Below are positions 33,637-41,265 of a stretch of 64,000 nt of DNA, one piece after another. The notes beneath the pieces are model-generated. The model saw only the letters and a program-made list of their open reading frames with translations, was not told the origin of the DNA and made no database searches. The number at the start of each line of letters is the position of its first letter. Position 1 is the stretch's first letter. The stretch covers positions 3,844,001 through 3,908,000 of the forward strand of contig NZ_CP040018.1 of assembly GCF_005280255.1 (NCBI RefSeq), given 5' to 3'. The DNA is from Arthrobacter sp. 24S4-2. Lineage in GTDB: Bacteria > Actinomycetota > Actinomycetes > Actinomycetales > Micrococcaceae. The position numbers and the translations under genes were made by a program.

Positions 33637-33647
33637 TCCGAGCAAAT

Positions 33648-33815
33648 CTATTCGGTAACGACCACGAGGCATTCCTTAAGGTTTGCCGCCTCTGCTGCGT
33701 TAAGTTCGACCACAAGCCGCCCCCCGCCTTCGAGCGGCACACGCATGATCAAGCTGCGGCCCTCTTTGGTTACTTCCATAGGGCCGTCGCCGGTGCGTGG
33801 TTTCATAGCCGCCAT
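33648..33815 (-). CDS. DUF3117 small protein
   Basis: 55 residues from ATG 33815 (MAAMKPRTGDGPMEVTKEGR), with GGAGGGGA upstream; an in-frame ATG at 33833 lies before that SD and is not used. RVPLEGGGRLVVELNAAEAANLKECL completes the highly conserved actinobacterial DUF3117 family. Function unknown; probably cytoplasmic. Confidence 0.93.
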   Translation of the reverse strand: MAAMKPRTGDGPMEVTKEGRSLIMRVPLEGGGRLVVELNAAEAANLKECLVVVTE

Positions 33816-33890
33816 GAGGAAAATCCCCTCCAATAGTCCCAGGACCTACCAGCCCGGGCGGGCTGTGGCCGCGTCGTCAATCAAGCCGCT

Positions 33891-33915
33891 ATGGCGGCCT
33901 TGCAGCTGCCGCCAT
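33891..33915. terminator. Stem-loop downstream of the GT-C-like membrane protein
   Basis: ATGGCGGC / GCCGCCAT arms, extended outwards by AGCC / GGCT with a bulge. It lies between the membrane-protein stop (34060) and DUF3117 on the minus strand. Could end the upstream transcript or be part of the DUF3117 leader. Confidence 0.4.
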
Positions 33916-34059
33916 GGCTGAACAGTTCTGAATGCAATGGTCTATGCAATGTGTTCATGCTTAACCCCTATTATCCTGTAATTACCCGCCTGTAGCTAAT
34001 TGATGGATTTTCTTCATCGCTTGGAAAATTGTGGCCCCCGACATATGTCCCGGTCCGGC

Positions 34060-35343
34060 TCAGGGCGGATAGTCTCCGCCCCCGGGCAGTTGGGCCCAGA
34101 CCCAGAGCCACACGATCCAGACGATCTGGAGCAGCACAAACATGGTGACCACCGCCCCGCGGTAAGCGCGGGAACGCGATACCAGTGCGGCGCTGAGCGC
34201 CAGTGGAAAGAGCGGCAGCAGCATCCGGAACGTGCTGGTCTGGGGGTGCAGGAAAACCAGCAGATAACCCATGTAGCAGACGCACCAGAGCCTGAGCTCG
34301 GCGCCCAGTGCCACCACGGGGGACGAGGTCATCAGGAGCCCGAATGCGGCAACAAAGACAAACGGAGCCAGGACGCCCAGTACAGGACCAAAAAGCTGGA
34401 TTCCGGTGTCGAACCAGGGCTTGAAGGGAACCAGGTCGTGGCCCCGCCATACCGTTTCGGTCTTGGTGTAAGCCGCGGGGTCTCCCGTCACGGCCCACGC
34501 GATGGCGGGCCACAGGAGGGCGCTGACGGCACTGGCCGCGGCCAGCCCCGCCAAGGAGGACAGTTCCCGTCCGTTGTGTACCGCGGTATCGGCATCGGGC
34601 CCTGCAGGACGGCTCCGCAGCCAGAGCCGGTACACAAACAGCCCTGCCGCCATGGCGGCGAACGGCACCCCGGTGGGCCTGGAGAGGCACATCAGCACAA
34701 CCACGGGCATGGCCCACAGGTAGTGCCGCCGGACCACCAGGAGCAGCGCAGACGCCAGCAGCAGGAGGTTAAGCGATTCGGCATAAGGCACCTGCAGGAC
34801 GGGCGATACGGGAAATGTGGAAAAGAAGACCACACCCCACAGTGCCGTGCGGTGGGCTACCTTGTGCCGGAAAAGATTGTAGGCCACGAGGGCGGCTCCC
34901 AGGCCCGCAGCCATCGCGATAAACGTCAGCGCAAGGGCGGGGTCGAGTCCCGTCATGGCCGACACGGCCCGGCCCATCATCGGGAACAGGGCGTAGAACG
35001 CCCACGCGTTCTCCTGGACGTTTCCGCTTCCGTCCACGGGAAGAACCTGCGGGTAGCCGTTCCGGATGACTTCCCCATACCAGCGTGCATCCCAGATGTT
35101 GATGAAGTTCCAGTAATCCGGTTTGGCGGGGAACCACGGATTCACTCCCTGGTGCAGGGCTGCTGCCATGAAAATGCACGCACTGACAATCCGCGAAGCC
35201 ACATAGACGCAGGCCACCTGCGCCCACCAGGGCCACGTTCCCGCGCGCGCCGCGGCGGACACAAGGCCGCCCCGGACCAGTCCGTTCAGCCCGGGGGAGC
35301 CTGCCGGCGTCCTGCGCCCGGCAGCGGTTTCCGGTCGGCTCAA
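34060..35343 (-). CDS. Polytopic membrane protein, GT-C / PIG-V-like glycosyltransferase candidate
   Basis: 427 residues with about 9-11 hydrophobic helices. After the first helix there is NFINIWDARWYGEVIRNGYP, the aromatic/acidic first loop typical of GT-C enzymes of the PIG-V mannosyltransferase type; WAFYALFPMMGRAVS and VPYAESLNLLLLASALLLV also fit. Such actinobacterial proteins use polyprenyl-phosphate sugars on the outer face of the membrane, but activity is not shown. It overlaps the DivIVA-domain gene by 4 bp (ATGA), suggesting a link to the cell envelope. Confidence 0.72.
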   Translation of the reverse strand: MSRPETAAGRRTPAGSPGLNGLVRGGLVSAAARAGTWPWWAQVACVYVASRIVSACIFMAAALHQGVNPWFPAKPDYWNFINIWDARWYGEVIRNGYPQVLPVDGSGNVQENAWAFYALFPMMGRAVSAMTGLDPALALTFIAMAAGLGAALVAYNLFRHKVAHRTALWGVVFFSTFPVSPVLQVPYAESLNLLLLASALLLVVRRHYLWAMPVVVLMCLSRPTGVPFAAMAAGLFVYRLWLRSRPAGPDADTAVHNGRELSSLAGLAAASAVSALLWPAIAWAVTGDPAAYTKTETVWRGHDLVPFKPWFDTGIQLFGPVLGVLAPFVFVAAFGLLMTSSPVVALGAELRLWCVCYMGYLLVFLHPQTSTFRMLLPLFPLALSAALVSRSRAYRGAVVTMFVLLQIVWIVWLWVWAQLPGGGDYPP

Positions 35344-35708
35344 GCCCCGGTCTCCCCCGGGCGCGCCGGTTCAGCCAGCTCGGCCAGTTCAGTTTTCAGG
35401 TGTGCAATTTCGCGGTCCCTGGCAGCGAGCTGGTCCCGGAGCTCATCCAGCACCTGGTCCACCTGGTCCATGCGGTAGCCGCGGAGGCCGAGGGCAAACC
35501 GGACGCGGTCGACGTCGGCGGGTGCTGCATCAGCGGGAAGAAGCACGGGCGGCAGGGAGGCCACCGGCTCGTCGAATCCGTCCAACAATGCGGCGCCCGT
35601 GGGCCGCCGGTTCCGGAAAAGACCAGACGTGAAATCGGCTCCGACGAACAGTGCGGCACCGATCACCGCGATGGCGAGGAATATCAGGAAGAAACTCACA
35701 GGATCCAT
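35340..35708 (-). CDS. Membrane-anchored DivIVA-domain protein
   Basis: 122 residues: one N-terminal membrane helix (FFLIFLAIAVIGAALFVGADF), a Pro/Ala linker, then a DivIVA-like segment VRFALGLRGYRMDQVDQVLDELRDQLAARDREIAHLKTELAEL that begins a coiled-coil. It probably localises to the septum or curved membrane and organises envelope enzymes (inference). Its stop overlaps the start of the GT-C-like gene, so they are co-translated. Confidence 0.85.
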   Translation of the reverse strand: MDPVSFFLIFLAIAVIGAALFVGADFTSGLFRNRRPTGAALLDGFDEPVASLPPVLLPADAAPADVDRVRFALGLRGYRMDQVDQVLDELRDQLAARDREIAHLKTELAELAEPARPGETGA

Positions 35709-35731
35709 CGTGCCAGACGGCGGGCTGCCGG

Positions 35732-36553
35732 TTATTCAGGCCGCTGGTTGCCGTTGGGCCTTCCGTTAGCGGCACCGCTGCCGGGCGCCGGCCGGATGGC
35801 ACCGTGAATGACGAGGTCAACGGCATGCGCAGGCTCATCAACGACCTGGATCAGCCCAAGGTCCTTCTCGGAGATCATGCCGTCTTCCACCAGGGTGCCC
35901 CTGATCCAGTCGAGCATGGGTCCCCAGAAGGCGGTACCCAGCAGCACGATCGGGAAGGACGTGACCTTTCGGGTCTGTACCAGCACCATGGCCTCGAAGA
36001 GTTCATCCAGGGTGCCCAGCCCGCCGGGGAGGACAATGAATCCCTGTGCGTATTTCACGAACATGGTCTTCCGCGCGAAGAAGTACCGGAAGTTGATGCC
36101 GAGGTCCACCCACTGGTTGAGCCCCTGTTCGAAGGGAAGCTCGATGCCGAGCCCCACAGATACACCGTTGCCCTGCACAGCGCCTTTGTTGGCGGCCTCC
36201 ATGGAGCCCGGCCCGCCGCCCGTAATGACGGCCACCCCGGCCTCGGCAAGTTTCCGGCCAACCTCGACACCCAGTTCGTAGTAGACGGAGCCGGGCTTGG
36301 TCCGCGCGGAACCGAACACGCTGACGGCCGGCCCAAGGTCCGCCAGTGCACCGAAGCCTTCCACGAACTCGCTTTGAATCCGGAGCACCCGCCACGGGTC
36401 AGTGTGGACAAACTGGCCCGGTCCCTTCGTGTCCAGCAGATGCTGGTCAGACATCTCCACCGCCGCCTGTTTGCGCCTCAGCTCCAGCGGGCCTTTGTGG
36501 CGCGTGGCAATGGGAGGTACTGGAGTTGAAGAAGGCTGCGGATCGGTACTCAT
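35732..36553 (-). CDS. LOG-family (TIGR00730) nucleotide-5'-monophosphate nucleosidase
   Basis: 273 residues with SVFGSARTKPGSVYYE, VITGGGPGSMEAANKGA and the active-site motif PGGLGTLDELFEAMVLVQTRK. Family members release the base from AMP or cytokinin riboside monophosphates, or act as PpnN-type nucleosidases. The first 50 residues (RKQAAVEMSDQHLLDTKGPG) are an actinobacterial extension. TAGCCT lies 6 nt before ATG 36553. Starts a minus-strand run with the DivIVA and GT-C-like genes. Confidence 0.92.
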   Translation of the reverse strand: MSTDPQPSSTPVPPIATRHKGPLELRRKQAAVEMSDQHLLDTKGPGQFVHTDPWRVLRIQSEFVEGFGALADLGPAVSVFGSARTKPGSVYYELGVEVGRKLAEAGVAVITGGGPGSMEAANKGAVQGNGVSVGLGIELPFEQGLNQWVDLGINFRYFFARKTMFVKYAQGFIVLPGGLGTLDELFEAMVLVQTRKVTSFPIVLLGTAFWGPMLDWIRGTLVEDGMISEKDLGLIQVVDEPAHAVDLVIHGAIRPAPGSGAANGRPNGNQRPE

Positions 36554-36559
36554 CCACCT

Positions 36560-36565
36560 AGGCTA
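36560..36565 (-). promoter_or_regulatory. Candidate -10 box of the LOG-family gene
   Basis: TAGCCT on the minus strand, 6 nt (AGGTGG) before the ATG. The AGGTGG could alternatively act as an SD, though it is too close to the ATG. Confidence 0.4.
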
Positions 36566-36706
36566 GCGCGGTTCGGCAAGCTCGCCGGTCCGGCGCGTCC
36601 ACGGCCGCTAATGGGACAGGCGGCGGTGCGCTGACCTGCAGGTATCTCTTGAATTACGATCTGTAGGAAGTTGGAGTGATTGGCGTCATATCGGAGCAAT
36701 GTTCGC

Positions 36707-36712
36707 TAGATT
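36707..36712 (+). promoter_or_regulatory. Candidate -10 box of gluA
   Basis: TAGATT, 6 nt, then ATG 36719; no SD. Leaderless arrangement. Confidence 0.45.
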
Positions 36713-36718
36713 CTCTAT

Positions 36719-37474
36719 ATGACTACTCAAGTGCCCGGCGACGCGCTCGTCTCCCTGAAGGCCGTGAATAAGCACTACGGCCAGCTGCACGTACTCAAGG
36801 ACATCAACCTGGACGTCCGCAAGGGCGAAGTTGTGGTGGTCATCGGACCGTCAGGTTCCGGTAAGTCCACTCTCTGCCGTGCCATCAACCGCCTCGAGAC
36901 CATCGACGACGGGAAGATCGCTATCGACGGGAAGGAACTGCCGGAGGAAGGCAAGGAACTCGCGAAGCTCCGCGCAGACGTCGGAATGGTCTTCCAGTCC
37001 TTCAATCTTTTCGCGCACAAGACGATCCTGGAAAACGTCACGCTTGGGCCGACCAAGGTCAAGGGCGTGCCCAAGGCCCAGGCCGACCAGGACGCCATGG
37101 CGCTGCTGGAACGCGTCGGCGTCGGACACCAGGCGCCCAAGCTCCCGGCACAGCTCTCCGGCGGCCAGCAGCAGCGCGTGGCGATTGCCCGGGCACTGGC
37201 CATGAAGCCGAAGGTCATGCTCTTTGATGAGCCGACGTCGGCCCTGGACCCGGAAATGATCAATGAGGTCCTCGACGTCATGATCCAGCTGGCGAAGGAG
37301 GGCATGACGATGATCGTCGTAACCCACGAAATGGGGTTTGCCCGCAAGGCCGCAGACCGCGTGGTGTTCATGGCTGACGGGCAGATCGTCGAGGACGCGA
37401 CGCCCGAGGAGTTCTTCACGAACCCCCAAAGCAACCGCGCCAAGGACTTCCTCTCCAAACTCCTCACCCACTAA
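36719..37474 (+). CDS. gluA: Glutamate-type amino-acid ABC transporter, ATP-binding subunit
   Basis: 251 residues: Walker A GPSGSGKST (about 42-50), Q-loop MVFQSFNLFAHKTILENVTLGP, signature LSGGQQQRVAIARALAMKPKVMLFDEPTSALDPE, and H-loop VVTHEMGF. All match the polar amino-acid (GlnQ/GluA) family. First gene of gluA-gluB-gluC-gluD; a 15-nt direct repeat (GAGTTCGCACC at 37481 and 37496) follows the stop. Powers uptake of glutamate or a related amino acid. Confidence 0.95.
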   Translation: MTTQVPGDALVSLKAVNKHYGQLHVLKDINLDVRKGEVVVVIGPSGSGKSTLCRAINRLETIDDGKIAIDGKELPEEGKELAKLRADVGMVFQSFNLFAHKTILENVTLGPTKVKGVPKAQADQDAMALLERVGVGHQAPKLPAQLSGGQQQRVAIARALAMKPKVMLFDEPTSALDPEMINEVLDVMIQLAKEGMTMIVVTHEMGFARKAADRVVFMADGQIVEDATPEEFFTNPQSNRAKDFLSKLLTH

Positions 37475-37543
37475 ACGCCCGAGTTCGCACCTACAGAGTT
37501 CGCACCCAGGCCGTTACCCGCGGCCACCAATGAAAGGTATGTC

Positions 37544-38431
37544 ATGAAGGCATTTATGACCCGACGGAAGTCTTTTGTGGTTGCCGCATCAGCAGCCCTC
37601 GCACTCACTCTGAGCGCCTGCGGCGGCGGCGGGGGTTCATCCACCAGCAACCCCACTGTCGCGGAAAAGCCCACCTTCGCGGCCGGCAGCACCATGGCGA
37701 AGCTCGCCTCCGCCGGAACCATCAAGATCGGTACAAAGTACGACCAGCCGCTGTTCGGCCAGGTGGGGCTGGACGGCAAGCCCATCGGCTTTGACGTCGA
37801 GATGGGCAAGCTGATTGCCGCCAAGCTGGGCATCGCAGCAGACAAGATTGAATGGTCGGAGACCGTCTCGGCCAACCGCGAACCGTTTATTGAACAGGGC
37901 AAGGTGGACCTGGTAATCGCCACATACACCATCAACGACAAGCGCAAGCAGGTCGTCAGCTTCGCTGGCCCATACTACGAGGCCGGCCAGGCGCTCATGG
38001 TCAACAAGGACAACGACTCCATCAAAAAGCCGGAGGACGTCGCCGGCAAGAAGGTCTGCTCCGTAACCGGCTCCACCCCCGCAGCCACCATCGTGGACAA
38101 ATACAAGGCCGAGCTGGTGCCTGCCGCCACTTACTCCGCGTGCCTTGAGCCGCTCCGGAACAAGCAGGTGGAAGCTATCACCACGGACAATGTCATTCTG
38201 GCCGGATTTGTGGACAAGGAGCCCGATGCCTTCAAGCTGGCCTCGGACGAAACCTTCACCAAGGAGCCTTACGGCATTGGTCTGAAGAAGGATGACACCG
38301 TTTTCCGCAACTGGATCAACGACCAGCTGGAGGAGTTTGGCAAGGACGGGTCCTACAAGAAGGCCTGGGAAGCAACCGCCGGCTCCGTCATTAAGTCTGC
38401 CCCGGAACTCCCGGCCATCAACCGCTACTAG
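37544..38431 (+). CDS. gluB: Glutamate-type ABC transporter, substrate-binding lipoprotein
   Basis: 295 residues with a lipoprotein signal (VVAASAALALTLSAC, lipobox LSAC, mature Cys about 26) and a GGGG linker. The SBP family 3 core shows GTIKIGTKYDQPLFGQVGLDGKPIGFDVEMGKLIAAKLG, NREPFIEQGKVDLVIATYTINDKRKQVVSFAGPYYEAGQ and EPYGIGLKKDD. Tethered on the outer face of the membrane; delivers the amino acid to GluC/GluD. A stem-loop follows the stop. Confidence 0.95.
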   Translation: MKAFMTRRKSFVVAASAALALTLSACGGGGGSSTSNPTVAEKPTFAAGSTMAKLASAGTIKIGTKYDQPLFGQVGLDGKPIGFDVEMGKLIAAKLGIAADKIEWSETVSANREPFIEQGKVDLVIATYTINDKRKQVVSFAGPYYEAGQALMVNKDNDSIKKPEDVAGKKVCSVTGSTPAATIVDKYKAELVPAATYSACLEPLRNKQVEAITTDNVILAGFVDKEPDAFKLASDETFTKEPYGIGLKKDDTVFRNWINDQLEEFGKDGSYKKAWEATAGSVIKSAPELPAINRY

Positions 38432-38439
38432 GTAACGAC

Positions 38440-38484
38440 GGCGGTTGCCAGGATGGGCTCCTGCGCGCATCCCCGGCAACCGCC
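38440..38484 (+). terminator. Intercistronic stem-loop between gluB and gluC
   Basis: GGCGGTTGCC pairs with GGCAACCGCC and an inner GGATG with CATCC, then GTTTTC follows. Probably an attenuator or mRNA-stabilising hairpin that favours the binding protein over the permeases. Confidence 0.7.
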
Positions 38485-38525
38485 ACCCCGTTTTCTCCCG
38501 CCTACGCCCAGAGCCGAAGGATCCT

Positions 38526-39176
38526 ATGGACGTCATCATTGAAAACCTCCCGCTGTATTGGGAAGGCCTTCTCCGCACCCTTTTCCTATCTGTCGTCTCC
38601 GGGATCATCGCGCTGGTAGTCGGAACACTCCTGGCCGCAGCCCGCGTGTCGCCAGTTGCAGCCCTCCGCGGTTTCAGCACCGTCTACGTCGAAGTCCTCC
38701 GGAACACTCCCCTGACCATTGCCTTTTTCTTTGCAGCGATCGTTTTGCCCCGCCTCGGGGTGACGTTTCCGCAGTTTGAGGTCGCCGCCATCATCGCTCT
38801 CAGCGCCTACACAGCAGCCTTCATTGCCGAAGCTGTCCGCTCAGGTGTCAACAGCGTCCCGGTCGGCCAGGCCGAGGCCGCGCGCAGCATCGGCATGAAG
38901 TTCGGCCAAGTGCTGTCCCTCATCATCCTGCCGCAGGCCCTGCGGACGGTGATCCCGCCCATGATCAACATCCTGATAGCTCTCGTCAAGAATTCCTCCG
39001 TCGCCGGCGCGTTCTTCGTCCTGGAGCTGTTCGGCTACGGCCGCCAAATGGCCAACGCCAACGGAGACCAAGTTATGGCCGTGCTCCTGGGCGTTGCCTT
39101 CTTCTATCTGCTCCTCACCGTTCCGCTGGGCGTCCTGGCCAGCACGGTGGAACGAAAGGTGGCGATTGCCCGATGA
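38526..39176 (+). CDS. gluC: Glutamate-type ABC transporter permease
   Basis: 216 residues from ATG 38526 (MDVIIENLPLYWEGLLRTLFL), with GAAGGA just upstream. Typical His/Glu/Gln permease: several helices, VYVEVLRNTPLTIAFFF, AYTAAFIAEAVRSGVNSVPVGQAEAARSIGM (EAA loop contacting the ATPase) and IILPQALRTVIPPMINILIALVKNSS. Its last 4 bp overlap gluD (ATGA). Confidence 0.95.
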   Translation: MDVIIENLPLYWEGLLRTLFLSVVSGIIALVVGTLLAAARVSPVAALRGFSTVYVEVLRNTPLTIAFFFAAIVLPRLGVTFPQFEVAAIIALSAYTAAFIAEAVRSGVNSVPVGQAEAARSIGMKFGQVLSLIILPQALRTVIPPMINILIALVKNSSVAGAFFVLELFGYGRQMANANGDQVMAVLLGVAFFYLLLTVPLGVLASTVERKVAIAR

Positions 39177-40012
39177 GTTCAGTCCTCTACGACGTTCCCG
39201 GCCCCAAGGCGCGCCGGGTTTCCCTGATCGGCTCCGTGGTCGGAGCTGTCCTCATCGTTGGACTGCTCGCATGGATCGTCATGATTCTCGCGCAACAGGG
39301 CATTTTCGAAGGACGCCGCTGGGCGATCTTCACCCGCGCGGATGTGTGGACCCTGCTCGGCAAGGGCATCGGGGCCACACTTAGCGCCGCCGCCCTTGCC
39401 GCCGTCATTGCATTTCCCCTCGGCCTCTTGCTCTGCCTGCTGCGTATCTCCCTGGTCGCGTGGATCCGGATTCCCATCAGGGTGGTCCTCGAGTTCCTTC
39501 GTGGCATGCCGGTTGTCCTGATGATGCTCTTCGTCCTGCTGGTATTTGGTACGAGTTCCTTCGTTGCAGTGGTGGCTGGGCTTGTCTTGTACAACGCGGC
39601 CATCTTCGCGGAAATTCTACGGGCTGGCATTCAATCACTGCCCAAGGGACAGCGGGAGGCCGGCCTGACCATTGGCCTGACCAGCTTCCAGTCCCGGATG
39701 CTGATCGAGCTGCCACAGGCCGTCCGACGCATGATGCCATCGCTGGTAGCTCAGCTGGTGGTCCTTCTGAAGGACACATCACTGGGCTACATCGTGGCCT
39801 ACGGCGAGCTGCTTCGGGCCGTACAGGTCATGGCGGACTTCCTGGGCAACGCTTTCCTGTTTCCGATCTTCTTCGTGGCAGCGGCGATCTACATCGCGAT
39901 CAACATTTGCGTATCCCGCATCGCTGTCTGGATCGAACGCCGCGGCTCCCAGAAGGCCGCCGGCGGTGTGGCCAAGGCTGAAGCCGCCGCCGTTGAAACG
40001 GCCGCCAAATAG
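39173..40012 (+). CDS. gluD: Glutamate-type ABC transporter permease
   Basis: 279 residues. After an N-terminal helix it carries the same family blocks as gluC: LRISLVAWIRIPIRVVLEFLRGMPVVLMMLFVLL, LYNAAIFAEILRAGIQSLPKGQREAGLTIGLTSFQSRMLIELPQAVRRMMPSLVAQLVVLLKDTSLGYIV. Ala/Lys-rich tail. Forms the heteromeric channel with GluC. Followed by a strong terminator. Confidence 0.95.
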   Translation: MSSVLYDVPGPKARRVSLIGSVVGAVLIVGLLAWIVMILAQQGIFEGRRWAIFTRADVWTLLGKGIGATLSAAALAAVIAFPLGLLLCLLRISLVAWIRIPIRVVLEFLRGMPVVLMMLFVLLVFGTSSFVAVVAGLVLYNAAIFAEILRAGIQSLPKGQREAGLTIGLTSFQSRMLIELPQAVRRMMPSLVAQLVVLLKDTSLGYIVAYGELLRAVQVMADFLGNAFLFPIFFVAAAIYIAINICVSRIAVWIERRGSQKAAGGVAKAEAAAVETAAK

Positions 40013-40029
40013 TTCCTGGCAAATCAATA

Positions 40030-40065
40030 AAGGGCCCGGATCCGCGTCGGCGGATCCGGGCCCTT
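40030..40065. terminator. Strong terminator after gluD
   Basis: 16-bp perfect stem AAGGGCCCGGATCCGC with a 4-nt loop GTCG, then CATTTTTG on the plus strand. Convergent dapE lies beyond, so it may act both ways. Confidence 0.92.
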
Positions 40066-40094
40066 CATTTTTGCTTGCCGGCGTGGGCGAGTTG

Positions 40095-41215
40095 TCAGCC
40101 CAGCCAGGTCCGCAGCGCCCGCAGGCACTCACGGATGGCGTCCGCGTCGACGTGTTCGTTGTCCTTGTGCGCCAGCAGCGGGTCACCGGGACCGAAGTTA
40201 ACCGCCGGGATGCCCAGCTCGCTGAAACGCGCGACGTCGGTCCAGCCGTACTTGGGCTTGGGCTCCGCCCCGACAGCGGCCACGAAGGACGCCGCCGCGG
40301 GGTGGTTCAGCCCGGGCCGTGCCCCGGCGGCGCTGTCCGTTTTGACGACGTCGAACCCGTCAAGGAGTTCGCGGACGTGGGCTTCGGCCTGGTCGGGCGT
40401 TTTATCCGGAGCAAAGCGGTAATTGATTTCCACGACGCAGCGGTCCGGAATGACGTTGCCGGCCGTGCCTCCGTTGATCTTCACCGCATTGAGGCTTTCC
40501 CGGTAGTCCAGGCCGTCCACGTTGATGGTGGCCGGTTCATAGGCGGCCAGGCGGGCGAGGATGGGCGCCGCCGCGTGGATGGCGTTGCTTCCCATCCAGG
40601 CCCTGGCGGAATGCGCCGCCTCGCCGATAGTGGTTGCTTCAAACCGCATGGTGCCGTTGCAGCCACCTTCCACGGTGCCATGGGTAGGCTCCAGCAGGAT
40701 GGCGAAGTCGCCGTCGAGCAGCCCGCCGTGGTTGCGTACCAGGCGGCCCAGTCCGCTCTTGACGGCTTCCACTTCCTCGTGGTCGTAGAACACGAACGTG
40801 ACATCCTTGCTGGGCTCCGCGCCGCCGTCGAACACTGACGCCGCCAGGGCGAGCTGAACAGCCACCCCGCCTTTCATGTCCGTGGCGCCGCGGCCGTAGA
40901 GGAGGCCCTCCCCGGGGCGCCGGACGGCCAGAACGAGGGCACAGTGCCCAGGGACCCTTCGGTGGTGGGCAGGGGCACTGTGTCCAGGTGCCCGGCCAGG
41001 ATCACCCGCTCAGCGCGGCCAAGGGCGGTGCGGGCAATGAGCGAATCACCGTCCCGCACGACGCTAAGCTGCGGAATTTTCCGCAGCCCGTGTTCGACGG
41101 CGTCGGCCAGGTCCTTCTCGTTGCCGGAGACACTGTTGATATCCAGCAGCGCGGCGGTGAGGAGGGCAACGTCCTGGCGGAGATCCAGGCGGACAGTGGA
41201 GGTTTGAGCAGTCAC
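40095..41215 (-). pseudogene. dapE: Succinyl-diaminopimelate desuccinylase, interrupted by a 1-base frameshift (probably sequence error)
   Basis: Hydrolyses N-succinyl-LL-diaminopimelate, a late step to lysine and peptidoglycan. GTG 41215 opens MTAQTSTVRLDLRQDVALL; LLDINSVSGNEKDLADAVE and LAGHLDTVPLP (first metal His/Asp) follow. After PSGAPG the frame shifts; one more base in the CCCC at 40910-40913 restores EGLLYGRGATDMKGGVAVQLALA, which continues with FVFYDHEEVEA, LLEPTHGTVEGGCNGTMRFE, HSARAWMGSNAIH and the C-terminal FGPGDPLLAHKDNEHV. All metal-site blocks of the M20 family are present, so loss of function is unlikely. Divergent from dapD. Confidence 0.92.
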
Positions 41216-41221
41216 GAAGCC

Positions 41222-41227
41222 AGTCTA
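41222..41227 (-). promoter_or_regulatory. Candidate -10 box of dapE
   Basis: TAGACT on the minus strand, 6 nt before the dapE GTG. Same hexamer and spacing as for divergent dapD. Confidence 0.5.
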
Positions 41228-41253
41228 GTTCGAGTCCTGCTCCTGCCTCTCGA

Positions 41254-41259
41254 TAGACT
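41254..41259 (+). promoter_or_regulatory. Candidate -10 box of dapD
   Basis: TAGACT, 6 nt, then ATG 41266; leaderless arrangement. Confidence 0.5.
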
Positions 41260-41265
41260 GGAGCC

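Noticed and set aside
8008..41215. Treating hemE, mrp and dapE as truly decayed genes
   Set aside because: Every break is a one-base deficit in a C/G run and all catalytic blocks survive; sequence error is more likely.
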